From Dentipellis sp. KUC8613 (Eukaryota; Basidiomycota; Agaricomycetes; Russulales; Hericiaceae), in contig NSJX01000010.1 of NCBI GenBank assembly GCA_002286715.1, positions 475,244-539,243 on the forward strand: 64,000 nt of DNA, given 5' to 3'. The position numbers were made by a program, and so were the translations under genes. Under the pieces are notes generated by a model, which saw nothing but the letters and a program-made list of their open reading frames with translations, made no database searches and was not told the origin of the DNA. This document shows, piece after piece, positions 22,174-32,537 of this stretch. Numbering within the stretch: position 1 is the first letter of the stretch; every line of letters begins with the position of its first letter.

Positions 22174-22791
22174 TTATAGGAAGCCTCCGACCTGTAAAAA
22201 GAAGAGCGTAGTAGTAGTGTCGGGAGATATATTCTAGAAGTTCGTGAGACTCACCTGTTGCACGTGGGCGTCAATTGTATCGCCGTCGTCCATGTCCAGC
22301 TGTCATTCACCATCTCAGTAAAGAGTCTACAGTATAAATGAAGAAGCACTCACGCTGTCAGGTGTATCGTCGTCTTCCGGCCGTAGTCGCTTCCCCCGAA
22401 ACGCAAACCGCAATGAGCCTACGCGTAGATTGCTCGCCCTGTCAGCGCCTCGCATCCCGAAGGGCTGAGAGACGTAGAACTTACCCGCATCCATATTGAA
22501 CGCAGTCTGTTCTCAGATAGATCCAAAATTAGCGCAAACTCACAGACCGATCGAGTACTACGCACCGCAGCAGCCGCAAAGACCTTTCGAACCAACGCGG
22601 TTCTTTTGAGCGCGAACTTCACGCCTATTGGTCGCAAATCATTCAATACAATATGTTCACCAAAGAGAAATTTTGCGAAGCTCACTTCGTCCCTCAAACT
22701 CAACCTGCACCTGGATCTTCTCCGACAGCCCTGGTTTCACGTCGGTGTCTTCAGCTTGGGACGCACTCTGCGACGGTTCGGCTTTGGCCAT
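22174..22791 (-). CDS. Divergent SUMO-family protein
   Basis: Six exons (22791-22686, 22624-22566, 22506-22485, 22418-22354, 22299-22255, 22191-22174) give 104 residues. A 25-residue flexible head with VKPG is followed by a beta-grasp fold: KIQVQVEFEG, VKFALKRTALVRKVFAAAA, GSLRFAFRGKRLRPEDDDTP, LDMDDGDTIDAHVQQ. It ends VGGFL, so a SUMO protease would expose the diglycine by removing two residues. The exon lengths after the first (59, 22, 65, 45, 18) mirror those of the canonical SUMO gene 0.6 kb away (59, 22, 59, 45, 21), which shows tandem duplication. The sequence is much more diverged, with a more basic helix and extended loop. Conjugation competence is inferred from the intact GG. Confidence 0.85.
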
Positions 22792-23370
22792 TCTGGCTGG
22801 TATTTTCACAGATTTAGAGATATTTTACGGTGATGATAAAATCGGGAGGGTTGATGTGGTATTTTGGAGAGCTAGAGAGGCCTGGTGGGTGGTTGAAGAA
22901 CAAGAACGCCGTGACGCTGCGCGGCAATTTCGCCACGCGACACCAGGCGCATTCGCGTCGCGTCACGCCCCTGTCACGCGACGGTACGCCTTGTAATTTA
23001 CGTTTTCGTACTACAGCAGACACGCAAGCATTCTTACTGTATATACTACCAGCGTGGCCCATACACACACGCATACTCTGACCAGATCTGAGACACCTTG
23101 TAGAACGAGGGCCTTCAAAATACGTCCGTCGGGCCCGGGATATGCGCAGAGACTTCGGTGGGATATTATCACTGAAGCGCGTGTTCAGAATCTCGAGATA
23201 GGATAGAATAAGCTGGCATGTGTACAACAGGGTGACGGAAGACGTTAGAATTTAGGGAATACAGTAGGCGAGCAATATTGACAGCTGGCAGGTATGTTGG
23301 TACGTTGCAGGGCCCGTAGAGGTGCTGCACGCAAAGTAAGTATAGGGCGGTTGAGTTGGTGATACATTCG
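22792..23370. other. Spacer between the SUMO genes
   Basis: Promoter of the divergent SUMO gene and 3' flank of the canonical one. No other gene seen. Confidence 0.5.
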
Positions 23371-24035
23371 TTACGAGACGCCGCCTCCGAGCTGTTACAT
23401 ATCAGTGAGAAGGCGCAGCGATGATCAGGGCAGTACACGCACCTGCTCGAGATGTGCGTCGATGATATCACCGTCCTCCATTTCCCGCTACCAGGTATGC
23501 CAGTTGTAATAGGGTGCTATACAAGGGGGGTTGAATATAGACGCACCTGAGCTGGAGTATCCTGTGCATTCACTCGTTCGCCTTCGTAGACGAACTTGAA
23601 TGTTCCTGCAGACGAGACGCGGCGAAGTCAGAGATCAGAGATCGCGGTGAACGGCGGACAAAGGAGACCTGGATCCTTTCCAAAGCGTTTCTACAGGAAG
23701 CAAAGAGCCGGAAATGGTCAGAACTGGATACCTCATGCATATAATAGCACGCACCTCGGCAGCCTCGAAGATCTTCTTAAACTCGGTATTCGCTCGCACC
23801 TTGATTGTTATGTCTGCCGACACAACGGCACATCATCCATCACGAGCAAAATATCACGTCGAGCAAATCCAGGCGTTTAAGTTAAAAAATTAGGAAGCAA
23901 AGTCAACACGTAAACGTCAGTAGACGTCGGCACTTGCGCTCAGGCGCGCTAGAACGCCGCGATGGACTCACGTTGCCCTTCGTAGTTGATCACGAGGTTG
24001 AGCTTTGGCTTAACATCGTCTGGCTCATGAGACAT
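23371..24035 (-). CDS. SMT3: SUMO (Smt3) ubiquitin-like modifier
   Basis: Six exons (24035-23972, 23813-23755, 23690-23669, 23605-23547, 23487-23443, 23391-23371) give 89 residues: a short head with DVKPK, LNLVINYEGQ, the helix TEFKKIFEAAEKRFG, FKFVYEGERV, the motif DTPAQREMEDGDIIDAHLEQ and the end LGGGVS. It is a close match to fungal and animal SUMO in length and residue pattern. The mature form should end at the diglycine after proteolysis. It is attached to lysines of nuclear proteins by the E1 (Aos1-Uba2) and Ubc9. This is the more conserved of two neighbouring genes and presumably the housekeeping one. Confidence 0.9.
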
Positions 24036-24601
24036 GGCTTGGAACGTCCAGCGATGACAGAAGGTGAATGTACAGAGGATGAAGTGCGGGTAGGCTGAAC
24101 GGGGACGCGGGGACGGGGACAAGGAGCAGGAGCGTGACGGGCGCGTGTGTGACAGGCGTGTTGTTTGGCATGGACAAACACTACAGAACCTACCTACATA
24201 TATTGTAGGCCAATTTCCCCGGTTCTTGCGGTATATATTCACAAGGAAAATTTGCAGAGTATGGTTATTGTGACCGAAGTCTCAAAGTAGTAAGATGAGA
24301 GTCAAATGGTAGGTCAACTCCCTACGTGTATTTGACATGAAAAGGACCGGTATACATGGGCACTCGCTCTGAAGCTGAGAGTACGAAGGAAGCAAGTAAG
24401 CGAATAGACGGCCAAGCAAGCGTATTGCAGGAGAAGTGTAGATATAATCCTTGTCTGATCAAGAACAAGAATAAATACAACGCAAGCTTGCGAAAGACAG
24501 GCTGGAGCAGCTGCGTTAGCGAGGCGCGAGGAATAATTGTAGACCGGGCGTACGGGTTGCGCGAATAAAGAGCTGTAGAGTATGTGTGCAGAGGCGATAC
24601 T
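24036..24601. other. Intergenic: SUMO promoter and TFIIS 3' flank
   Basis: The bases just right of 24035 are the SMT3 promoter. The remainder is AT-richer 3' flank of the TFIIS gene. No other gene is supported. Confidence 0.5.
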
Positions 24602-26070
24602 CTACGAGAATTTCCATCTATTGTTACAGTTGACGCAACTGAAGAGCATAAGTGGTTAGTAAAGGCTCTCAAGGGGGTGCGTTTCAGATACGTACGTTAC
24701 AAATGTCTAAAAAGAGGATCGGTGAGAATAAACGAAAAAGGAGAGCGTACAGGTCACTTACTGTCATCGGTTCATCAGCACTTCTGGTCTGCGCCTGGCG
24801 GTATCGGCATTTCCTCTGCAAGGTGGTAGATGTCAACAAATAATTGGGCTGCGAAAGAAATCGCGAGCCGCACCTGCTTGCACCTTCCACACTGGAATGC
24901 ATCTGTCTCCGCCTGCTGCTCCTCAGCACCCAACGACTGGAACAAGTTATCCTGCTTGATTTTGTTGTCTGCCGCTTTCCTCTCTTCAGAAGCCATTTCC
25001 TGGATGCCAGGTATTGGGTGTCAGATTGCCAGACGGTCAAAGAATTCATGAGCTGACATGACTGGTCATCTTCGCAAACTTCGATGCAGGTATATCACCA
25101 CTGGTGACGCTCTCGCGCAGGCCGGGGTTGTTCTTGTCTTTCAAATTCACGATGAGCTGACGGATCTTATTCTTGTACGCCGCGTTGGTGCCGCGTTGGT
25201 CTGTAAGTACTGCGCTCTCGATCGCTTTGGCTCTGCTGAAGATGAGCTCCGAAGCTGACGGAGAGGTTTATCAATAACACAAAGAGGGGGACGGCGAGAC
25301 GAGAGACCGGTTTTATAGGAATATAGAGAGATGACTCACGAGCACCGGAGTCAAATGCCAGAGCATCATAGATGAGTTCCATGCATTTATCACGGGTCTT
25401 GTCTCCCGTAGCATCCAGCTTGACACCGTCTGACTTGGCTGTCCGTGTGGAATTCAGGGACCCATTGCTGTTATTGGCCAACGGTGTGGTGGGCGTTGAT
25501 GGAGTCGCCGATGCAGTAGATGCTTTCCGGCTGGGACCTACACAATGTGCATCATTCATCGACGCGCTCCCGACAAAAGGATATCTTTTGACTCACCGGT
25601 CGACTTCGCTCCCGTCTTCCCGCCCGAGCTGACTCCCGCAGCTTGCTTCTCCTTTTCGACCTCAGTCTTCCATTTTTTGACAATCTCCTTCGCGAGGTCG
25701 GCGACCTCCTTCCTCGCGTGAGAACGGAGCTTTCCTACAGCCAAGCCAGCCTTGCTTTCCTGATGGAACGGCCACAAGATGGGTCACAGGTGCATCAGCA
25801 AGCGCTCACACGACTGCCAATTCGCGGCTGGTGGGCCATAGCGACGATAAGAGGCAAGAGCGGCGAACTCACCCTCAACAACGCCTCCGTGATCTTTGCC
25901 TCTTTCTTGAGCACATTGAGCACGCTAATTGTTTCCTACGAAGTAAACGAGGCATCAGTAACATGCAAGTGAACGGAGAGACCATGGGGAAATCAGTAAA
26001 TACACACCTGTTCAGATGCAGCGCCTTGCAGTGATTTCACTAGCTTTCTGAGCTCTGTGGCGTCCGACAT
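24602..26070 (-). CDS. DST1: Transcription elongation factor TFIIS
   Basis: Nine exons (26070-26008, 25935-25873, 25759-25597, 25537-25340, 25254-25058, 24999-24874, 24815-24762, 24706-24696, 24638-24602) give 303 residues, the usual size for fungal TFIIS. Residues 1-80 form the helical LW domain (LRKLVKSL, AGLAVGKLRSHARKEV). A Ser/Thr-rich linker follows, then the Pol II-binding domain from about 140 (TRDKCMELIYDAL, NKIRQLIVNLKDKNNPGLR). The C-terminal zinc ribbon has ligands Cys266, Cys269, Cys294 and Cys297 and the catalytic acidic pair Asp285-Glu286. The protein enters the Pol II funnel and stimulates cleavage of backtracked RNA. Intron 5 uses GTCAGC; the rest are ordinary. It is head-to-head with PRP46. 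Confidence 0.93.
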
Positions 26071-26407
26071 GGTTCGCCCGCGAGCACCTTGGGCTAGTAT
26101 CTACGTGTGCGTACAGCTCTATCGACGAGTACAGGCCCGTTTTTCTACGCAACGAGTCCAAGAGCCGCCTTATCCTGCCCTCGTCACTGGAGTTGTGCGC
26201 AAGCTGCGTGCTGAGCCAAGCTTAGACGGCAAGCCGGACTCTGGCACGCCACAAACACGCGTAAACATCCTCCTCGTCCAAACGCGTCTTCGTGAACGTG
26301 CTTTGCACCGTTCTGCTTTCTCTCTCCTCTCTTTCTTATATTCTCCATCGGCTTTGGTGAAGGCGAAAACCCAAGACATATAAACGTCTTGAAACGAACC
26401 ATACGCG
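26071..26407. promoter_or_regulatory. Divergent promoter of TFIIS and PRP46
   Basis: The two start codons are 338 bp apart and face away from each other. The spacer is CpG-rich and carries pyrimidine runs near 26310-26340 before the PRP46 side. Both neighbours act in mRNA production, so shared constitutive expression is plausible. Confidence 0.5.
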
Positions 26408-28067
26408 ATGACCACGGCCGCCGAACTCCCGCCTTTGGCGCCTTTGCTCAATGTGAACGCGAAACGGACATACGCAGTCTTTGCGTCGAATCCGGATGCT
26501 GGGATGGCACAGGATGAGCGAAGGTGCGTATTCTGCCATGAGAATGTTAATTAGGCATGGCTGACCCGTGCGTGCAGTGCACGACTACGTCTAGCCGTCA
26601 AAATAGCAGACGAATATAAGGACTACAAACAACTGCCTCCTGCTCTCCTTTCGCAACAAATGCCAGTGGGACCTGCTCGGCCAAAAGAGCTCACAAGAAA
26701 AGCTATCACAGCTGGACGTGCGTCTTCTAATCTATAGCGTCATGGAATCTGTACTGACCGAATTGTTTGCAGCCTCGGCCGAGACGAGTCGCATGATTGC
26801 GACCATCGACACAACACCCGAACAGCGCCCCTCCTCATTCGCAAGCGCATCCAAGCTCTCGCAAGCGCTCACACTGCACAAAACGACACGCACGATCAAG
26901 CCGACGTACCACCCGCCATGGAAGCTCGTGCGCGTCATCTCTGGGCATCTCGGCTGGGTGCGCAGTGTCGCTGTGGAGCCGGGAAACAAGTGGTTCGCGA
27001 CGGGCGCGGGAGACCGTGTCATCAAGATATGGGATTTGGCGTCGGGCGAGCTGAAGCTGTCGTTGACGGGGCATATCTCGACGGTGCGGGGACTGGCGGT
27101 GTCGTCGCGGCATCCGTATCTGTTTTCGTGTGGTGAGGATAAGGTATGTTTCCCATATGCTGTAAACTGCGTATGGTATCTGAAGGAAGTGGGTTTGGGC
27201 CGCTAGATGGTGAAGTGCTGGGATCTGGAAGCGAACAAGGTCATTCGGCACTACCACGGACACCTCTCCGGTGTCTACTCGCTCAGCTTGCACCCCACAC
27301 TGGATATCCTCGTCACAGCCGGCCGTGACGCTTCGGCTCGTGTCTGGGATATGCGGACAAAGGCGCAGATCCATGTCTTGTCAGGACATACCGCAACCGT
27401 CGCGGACGTCAAATGTCAGGAGTCTGACCCACAGGTCATCACTGGCAGTATGGACTCGACCGTACGGTGAGTAGATGTCGTCCATAGCCATATCGGAACG
27501 TCTTAATACTTACGCTGTGAATGCCAGGTTATGGGACCTTGCAGCGGGGAAGACCATGGTGACACTCACGCACCACAAAAAATCCGTCCGCGCCTTGGCA
27601 ATCCACCCGACCGAATACTCGTTCGCATCGGGGTCCGCAGGCGGCAACAACATCAAGAAGTGGAAGTGTCCCGAGGGCACGTTCGTCTTCAACTTCAGCG
27701 GACACAACGCCATCATCAACACCATGTCTGTCAACTCGGAAGGCGTGTTCTTCTCTGGCGGTACGTACATTACCCCATCCATCTGAATGTGCAGGGTGCT
27801 CATGGAGTCGAATAGCTGATAACGGCTCGATGACGTTCTGGGACTACAACACCGGCACGCCGTTCCAGAATATGGACGATATACCGCAGCCGGGCTCCCT
27901 TGAAGCCGAAGCGGGCCTCTTCTGCTCAACCTTCGACATGACGGGCACACGGCTGATCACCGGTGGTGCTGACAAGACGATCAAGGTGAGATTCGGCGCT
28001 GCATTATCCGTCGTACTGGGCTTACCGTATATCGTGACCATAGGTGTATGCGGAGCAGTCGCAGTGA
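26408..28067 (+). CDS. PRP46: Pre-mRNA-splicing factor PRP46/PLRG1, WD40 protein
   Basis: Seven exons (26408-26523, 26578-26717, 26773-27143, 27207-27466, 27528-27760, 27816-27985, 28044-28067) give 437 residues. The first 120 residues are a low-complexity leader. The rest is a seven-blade WD40 propeller beginning [20 protein letters not shown] and including [51 protein letters not shown] and [16 protein letters not shown]. The order and wording of the repeats match Prp46/PRL1, a core member of the Prp19 (NineTeen) complex that activates the spliceosome. The C-terminus is short: after DKTIK only seven residues (VYAEQSQ) come from the last exon. Confidence 0.92.
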
Positions 28068-29715
28068 TTTGGGTAACTTATTGTGCTTCATATGTATTGT
28101 AATCGCGTGTTATTGGACCTGCAGCTCGAGTGGGAGTCTGGTTTTTCCCACTCACGCCTTTACCTCGACGTTGCGGACGTATGTATGCTTCACCAGGTGA
28201 GCGCTCTATTGTGGTCATCAGGTCCCGGCGACGGGATGCTTTCAGAAATCGGGATCGCTGGATCGTACAGCCTCAAGGAAAGGCCTGACCAAAGCTTTGA
28301 AGCCGAATGAGCAGTAATGGAGGTCGAGTGTTGAATAGGTGTTGTACCGCGGCTTATTGTGGACCGCGGGTTTGAGATATAATGAACGTAAGCCTGGCAT
28401 ACGTACACGCAAAGACACTGCTGAGCATGTATCTGCGTAGCAACCTCGCGAAATGCCCCAAGCCTCATAGTCCATTCGTCTCGTACTATCGCCACTTCTC
28501 AATGAGAATACGGCTATGCGGGGTATGTAGCACCGCCTGGCAGGACGAGTCAGCTAACTGGGTTTCTCGGAGAAATGAGTTCGACGCGCGCATCGTGATC
28601 GTATCTTTGTACGCCGAGGATCGACCTGGATCGCGTGGATTGCATCGCAGTTGAACTTGCGGTTGATCTCAGTTATTCTTCGATGACAGAAGTGTAGCGC
28701 GCTGATCGTTGTGTATCAGACTAGTACTCAGATCTGTTGAGCTGGTGAGAAAGGGGAATCATTCGACAAACCTCACTCCATACCCCGATAATCTCGACGC
28801 TCAAATACTATTCAACTTGACGACGCCCTTTCTATATACCATCGTATGCATTCCGCCCACCGCTGGAGGCGGGACGCCCGTTCAACCATCTGGTGACTAG
28901 GCAGTGGTAAGTCAAGGTCGAATGTTGATGATGACCCTCGAGCAACGTCTTTGAAAGCTTTAGAATTCGCCACACGGGATCTGGCTGTTGAACACTCCAT
29001 TCACGCATGCAGCCTCCATCACTCAGGGGAGGTCGATGTTGCTGTAGTATGTATGTGTCGTTTGTCAGGGGAATATCTCGTTTCACCATTCGGAAATCAT
29101 CCTTCACCGTACGTCTGATCTCGGGTTTCCTGATATGCGGCATGCATGTCGTCGTCCACGTTGGGCTTGTTCCCAGACTGAAGATCGTCTGTTACCAACA
29201 AGGTATGTATGTGCCAATTGACGCTCGTCAGTGGACGTTATCTAGCTATTTCACCCAGACTTATACTTTCTTTGAAGGCTCCGAATATATGCCTGCATCT
29301 GCCTTCACTATGCCCCCGAATGCTCAACTACAGTTGAAGACTTGAAGGTGCGTTCTGTATATAAGTATTTTCAGGCAACAGACCGAGACCAGGTACTGAT
29401 CATGATCTTCACCCGCATAGCTTGCAGAGATGATCGTCAGATCCATGCGGACGTGATGGGAATGCTATTACCCAGGCCGCTAAGCACAGCTTTCGCCCCC
29501 CGATGAAGCTGAGGCAGCGCATGTGGCATGCGCCCGAGCGCCCCGTTCTGTACAAAAGCAGCAACATGCAATCCCGGAATCCTAGGGCCCCCTCACAGTC
29601 CCTCAACGCCTCCCTCACGTTCTTCTAAGCCTCGGCCTGGTGCTGTTGTGCTTCCTTTCTTTCACGTCCTTCAGTAACCTGGTGTTACTTATCTTTATTC
29701 CTATTTTTACGACCC
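28068..29715. other. Intergenic, no supported gene (1.6 kb)
   Basis: Overlapping frames of 60-112 codons occur on both strands; none has a domain, signal peptide or splice logic. The last 100 bases, with a pyrimidine-rich stretch ending at 29715, are the leader of the chitinase gene. Confidence 0.5.
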
Positions 29716-31255
29716 ATGCAATTGTTCACGTTTATCTCTGCCCTCGGTCTGGCTGGTACGGCTTGGGCGTTTGATATTGGGTCAAATTCGAATGTAGGTG
29801 GCCCGCTGTGCTCCTGAAGCTTGTTCGCTAATCGTTCGTCTTTCACTTAGTTGGCCGTGTGAGTCGCTGCCGTCGATGCGTGAACGTCAGAATATGATTC
29901 TGATGCTCTCCGCGCAGATATTGGGGAGACAATGTTGCGGGGACCCTACAGCCTCTCGGCAACTACTGCCCCGATAGCGTGTTTGACACGATCATGCTTG
30001 GTTTCCTGGACGTGTTCCACGGCGAAGGCGGGCAGCCTTCGTATTCCTTCTCAGATGTGAGCTTCGTATCTGTCTCTATCCCGGTACAGATTTTCAAATA
30101 CAATAATGTGTTGCAGATATGCAGCGTGGGCCAATTCCCGGCCTTCGATGGCACCAATCTGGCCCAGTGCCAATTCATGGCCGACCAGATCAAGATCTGC
30201 CAGGGCAAAGGGAAAGCTATCACGCTGAGCTTGGGTGGTGGCGCATTGAACCCGGCGCCGCAAGTTGGCTTCACGGACATCAACGACGCGCAGGCGTTTG
30301 CCGATCTGCTTTGGAATGATTTCCTCGGCGGCACCAGCGACACGCGTCCCTTCGGGGACGCTATTCTCGATGGGTGCGTCGTCAACTCTTCCAGCAAGCA
30401 ATTGAATGTTGACGAAGTTGTGCGGCAGCATTGATTTGGACATCGAGACCGGCTCTCCTGGCCATTATGACGAGTTTGTCGACAGGCTTCGGAGCCACAT
30501 GGATGCCGACACCAGCAAAAAGTATGTACTTCCATCGAAGCACAACGATCCGCATCTGACCGCAAATCGCAGGTACATCATCTCCGCGACTCCTCAATGC
30601 ATCCTGCCAGACGCTCATCTGTCGCAAGCCATTGAAAACTCGATGATTGATGCTGTCTACGTTCAATTTTGTACGTCTGGGCATCCGGTCTGAATATAGC
30701 GGCGTTTCTGACGATGTTCCAGATAACAATCCGAGTTGCGCAATCAACGGTCCTGTAAGATCTCCCCCCTTGATATTCCCTTGATATTTTTATTGCTCAC
30801 ATTTCTTCACTCAGGACTACAACATTGCCGACTGGTAGGCATCGCTTTTACTTTACCTTTGGAGTGATCCTCATACGGGATGCGATCCAGGGATAATTAC
30901 CTGCAGACCAAGGCTAAGAACCCCAACATCAAGCTCTACCTTGGCGCTCCATCGAGCTCCAAGGCGGCAGGCATCGGCGCCGTGGATGCTAACACGCTGT
31001 CGAATGCTATCAGGGACGCACAGAAGAACATCAAGACCTTCGGAGGCACGATGTTGTTCGAAATCACAGATGCCCAGGGTGAGGCGCCCTCTGGAGCCTT
31101 TTGAGAGCTAGATTAGCTGACAGCATCTTTGCACAGCCAACAACCGCATCGACATCGCTGTGAAGACGGCAATGACTGGCCAGCCTATTCAGCAGCTGAA
31201 GCGTACTGACGAGTCGAGACCGAGGGTCAGATCTCGCCTGTTCCGACTTGACTAG
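29716..31255 (+). CDS. Secreted GH18 chitinase (class III type)
   Basis: Ten exons: 29716-29793, 29851-29858, 29918-30056, 30117-30373, 30429-30521, 30573-30670, 30723-30754, 30815-30834, 30891-31078 and 31137-31255, for 343 residues. A signal peptide (MQLFTFISALGLAGTAWA) is followed by VYWGDNVAGTLQPL and the GH18 motif DGIDLDIE, with Glu167 as proton donor and Asp163/165 present. YVQFYNNPSC and LYLGAPSS are family landmarks. It cleaves chitin beta-1,4 links by substrate-assisted catalysis and may serve in wall remodelling or in feeding on other fungi. The mature protein is small, without a chitin-binding module. The C-terminal 20 residues are basic and unusual, so the last exon end is less certain. 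Confidence 0.88.
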
Positions 31256-31388
31256 TCAAATTGGACGAGAGCCATATTTGAACATGTAATACCTTACTTA
31301 CGAGATAGTGAATGGTTGATCTGTATAGGATGAGTATAATTGTCTGCGATGTTGTGAAGCCGAATTTCACGAAGTCATTGCGCCTAGG

Positions 31389-31612
31389 GGGGCCGTTCAA
31401 TTCTAACGGGCAAAGGAAATCGGAAATCGCAGTCGGTGATCGAGCTGCTCTCGGGGCTGTGCGCTGGCAACGACTCCGGTAAAAATTGACGTCAAAGTCG
31501 AGTAAGCGACATGCCGCGTGGCACAGCAACAGCTGAAGGAAAAAGATGATACAATGGGGAGTCGAACAAAAAGCCTCAGCAGGGAACGGAGGAGCCTTAG
31601 CCGCTAGGCCAT
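31389..31612 (-). mobile_element. tRNA-derived SINE, copy A (minus strand)
   Basis: On the minus strand the element begins with a Pol III A-box-like TGGCCTAGCGGC and a B-box-like TGTTCGACTCC about 40 bp later, followed by a tRNA-unrelated body ending ACGGCCCC. Bases 31389-31585 are identical in reverse complement to 31890-32086. The head differs from copy B in the D-arm/anticodon region. The pair forms an inverted repeat around a 304 bp centre. Confidence 0.6.
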
Positions 31613-31860
31613 AGTAACTTCAGTAGGACAGAGCAATATGCACCTAGAGGTTGCTATAAGTCTCTTGGACATTGATAACCCTTGTACGCAATGGAAGGGA
31701 GAGCTTAAAACATTTATTTTTGAAGAAAGTCAAGTCTGTCGTTGTGAAATGAACGACCAATTAGTACATTGCTACTACAACTACATATCGCGCGGAAAGA
31801 TCTCTTCAAAGTCCAAAAACCAAGTATATGTATGCGCTGTAGGAGCAATTGGTGAAGCCA

Positions 31861-32086
31861 TTGTGGCCTAGCGGCTAAAGTTGCTTCGCTCCCTGCTGAG
31901 GCTTTTTGTTCGACTCCCCATTGTATCATCTTTTTCCTTCAGCTGTTGCTGTGCCACGCGGCATGTCGCTTACTCGACTTTGACGTCAATTTTTACCGGA
32001 GTCGTTGCCAGCGCACAGCCCCGAGAGCAGCTCGATCACCGACTGCGATTTCCGATTTCCTTTGCCCGTTAGAATTGAACGGCCCC
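31861..32086 (+). mobile_element. tRNA-derived SINE, copy B (plus strand)
   Basis: This is the same element as copy A in opposite orientation: A-box TGGCCTAGCGGC at 31864, B-box TGTTCGACTCC near 31907, then the body, including one TGACGTCA, to 32086. The sequence is not a functional tRNA gene, because the acceptor stem does not pair. The identical 197 bp body indicates recent movement or gene conversion. Confidence 0.6.
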
Positions 32087-32537
32087 AGGAGCTGGGATCC
32101 CGGCTTGCCTCTGCCGAAGCAAACTCCGATGGAACTCCGTCGGCTGATTCCATCGATGATGGCAGTAGCGCGCGTGCCAGGACTCGAACATAACAACGTT
32201 AACTTGAACCGTCAAGCAAGCGGCCCTTCGTGAGGTTACCTGCTTTCAAGATTGCACTCTTGATTCTGCAGGCATCCGAAGCGTACAGAAAGCTAGTGTC
32301 GTAGACAACCTTGAGAGAGATCTCGTTCGCTGGCTGGCCCCATTCAGTAGGATCCAGCTGGACCGTAACTTCGCGTCACTAAACGTTTACTATCGTCAGT
32401 ACGTCCCGTATTCTCATTGACGATGAGCTTTCTAATTCTTTTGTTATTTTTTGCTCGCTAGTACGTCTCCTCTGAAAGGACTTTAACGATCTTTCGAACA
32501 ATCTTGTTGCCGTGTTGTTACGTTGCCCAGAGTTTCC
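32087..32537. other. Intergenic: 5' flank of the F-box gene
   Basis: No gene seen. The 100 bases before 32538 are the likely leader of the single-exon F-box gene. Confidence 0.45.

Noticed and set aside
31861..31920. Functional tRNA gene in the SINE head
   Set aside because: The A- and B-box-like words are there, but the acceptor ends do not pair and the same head is attached to a repeated body.
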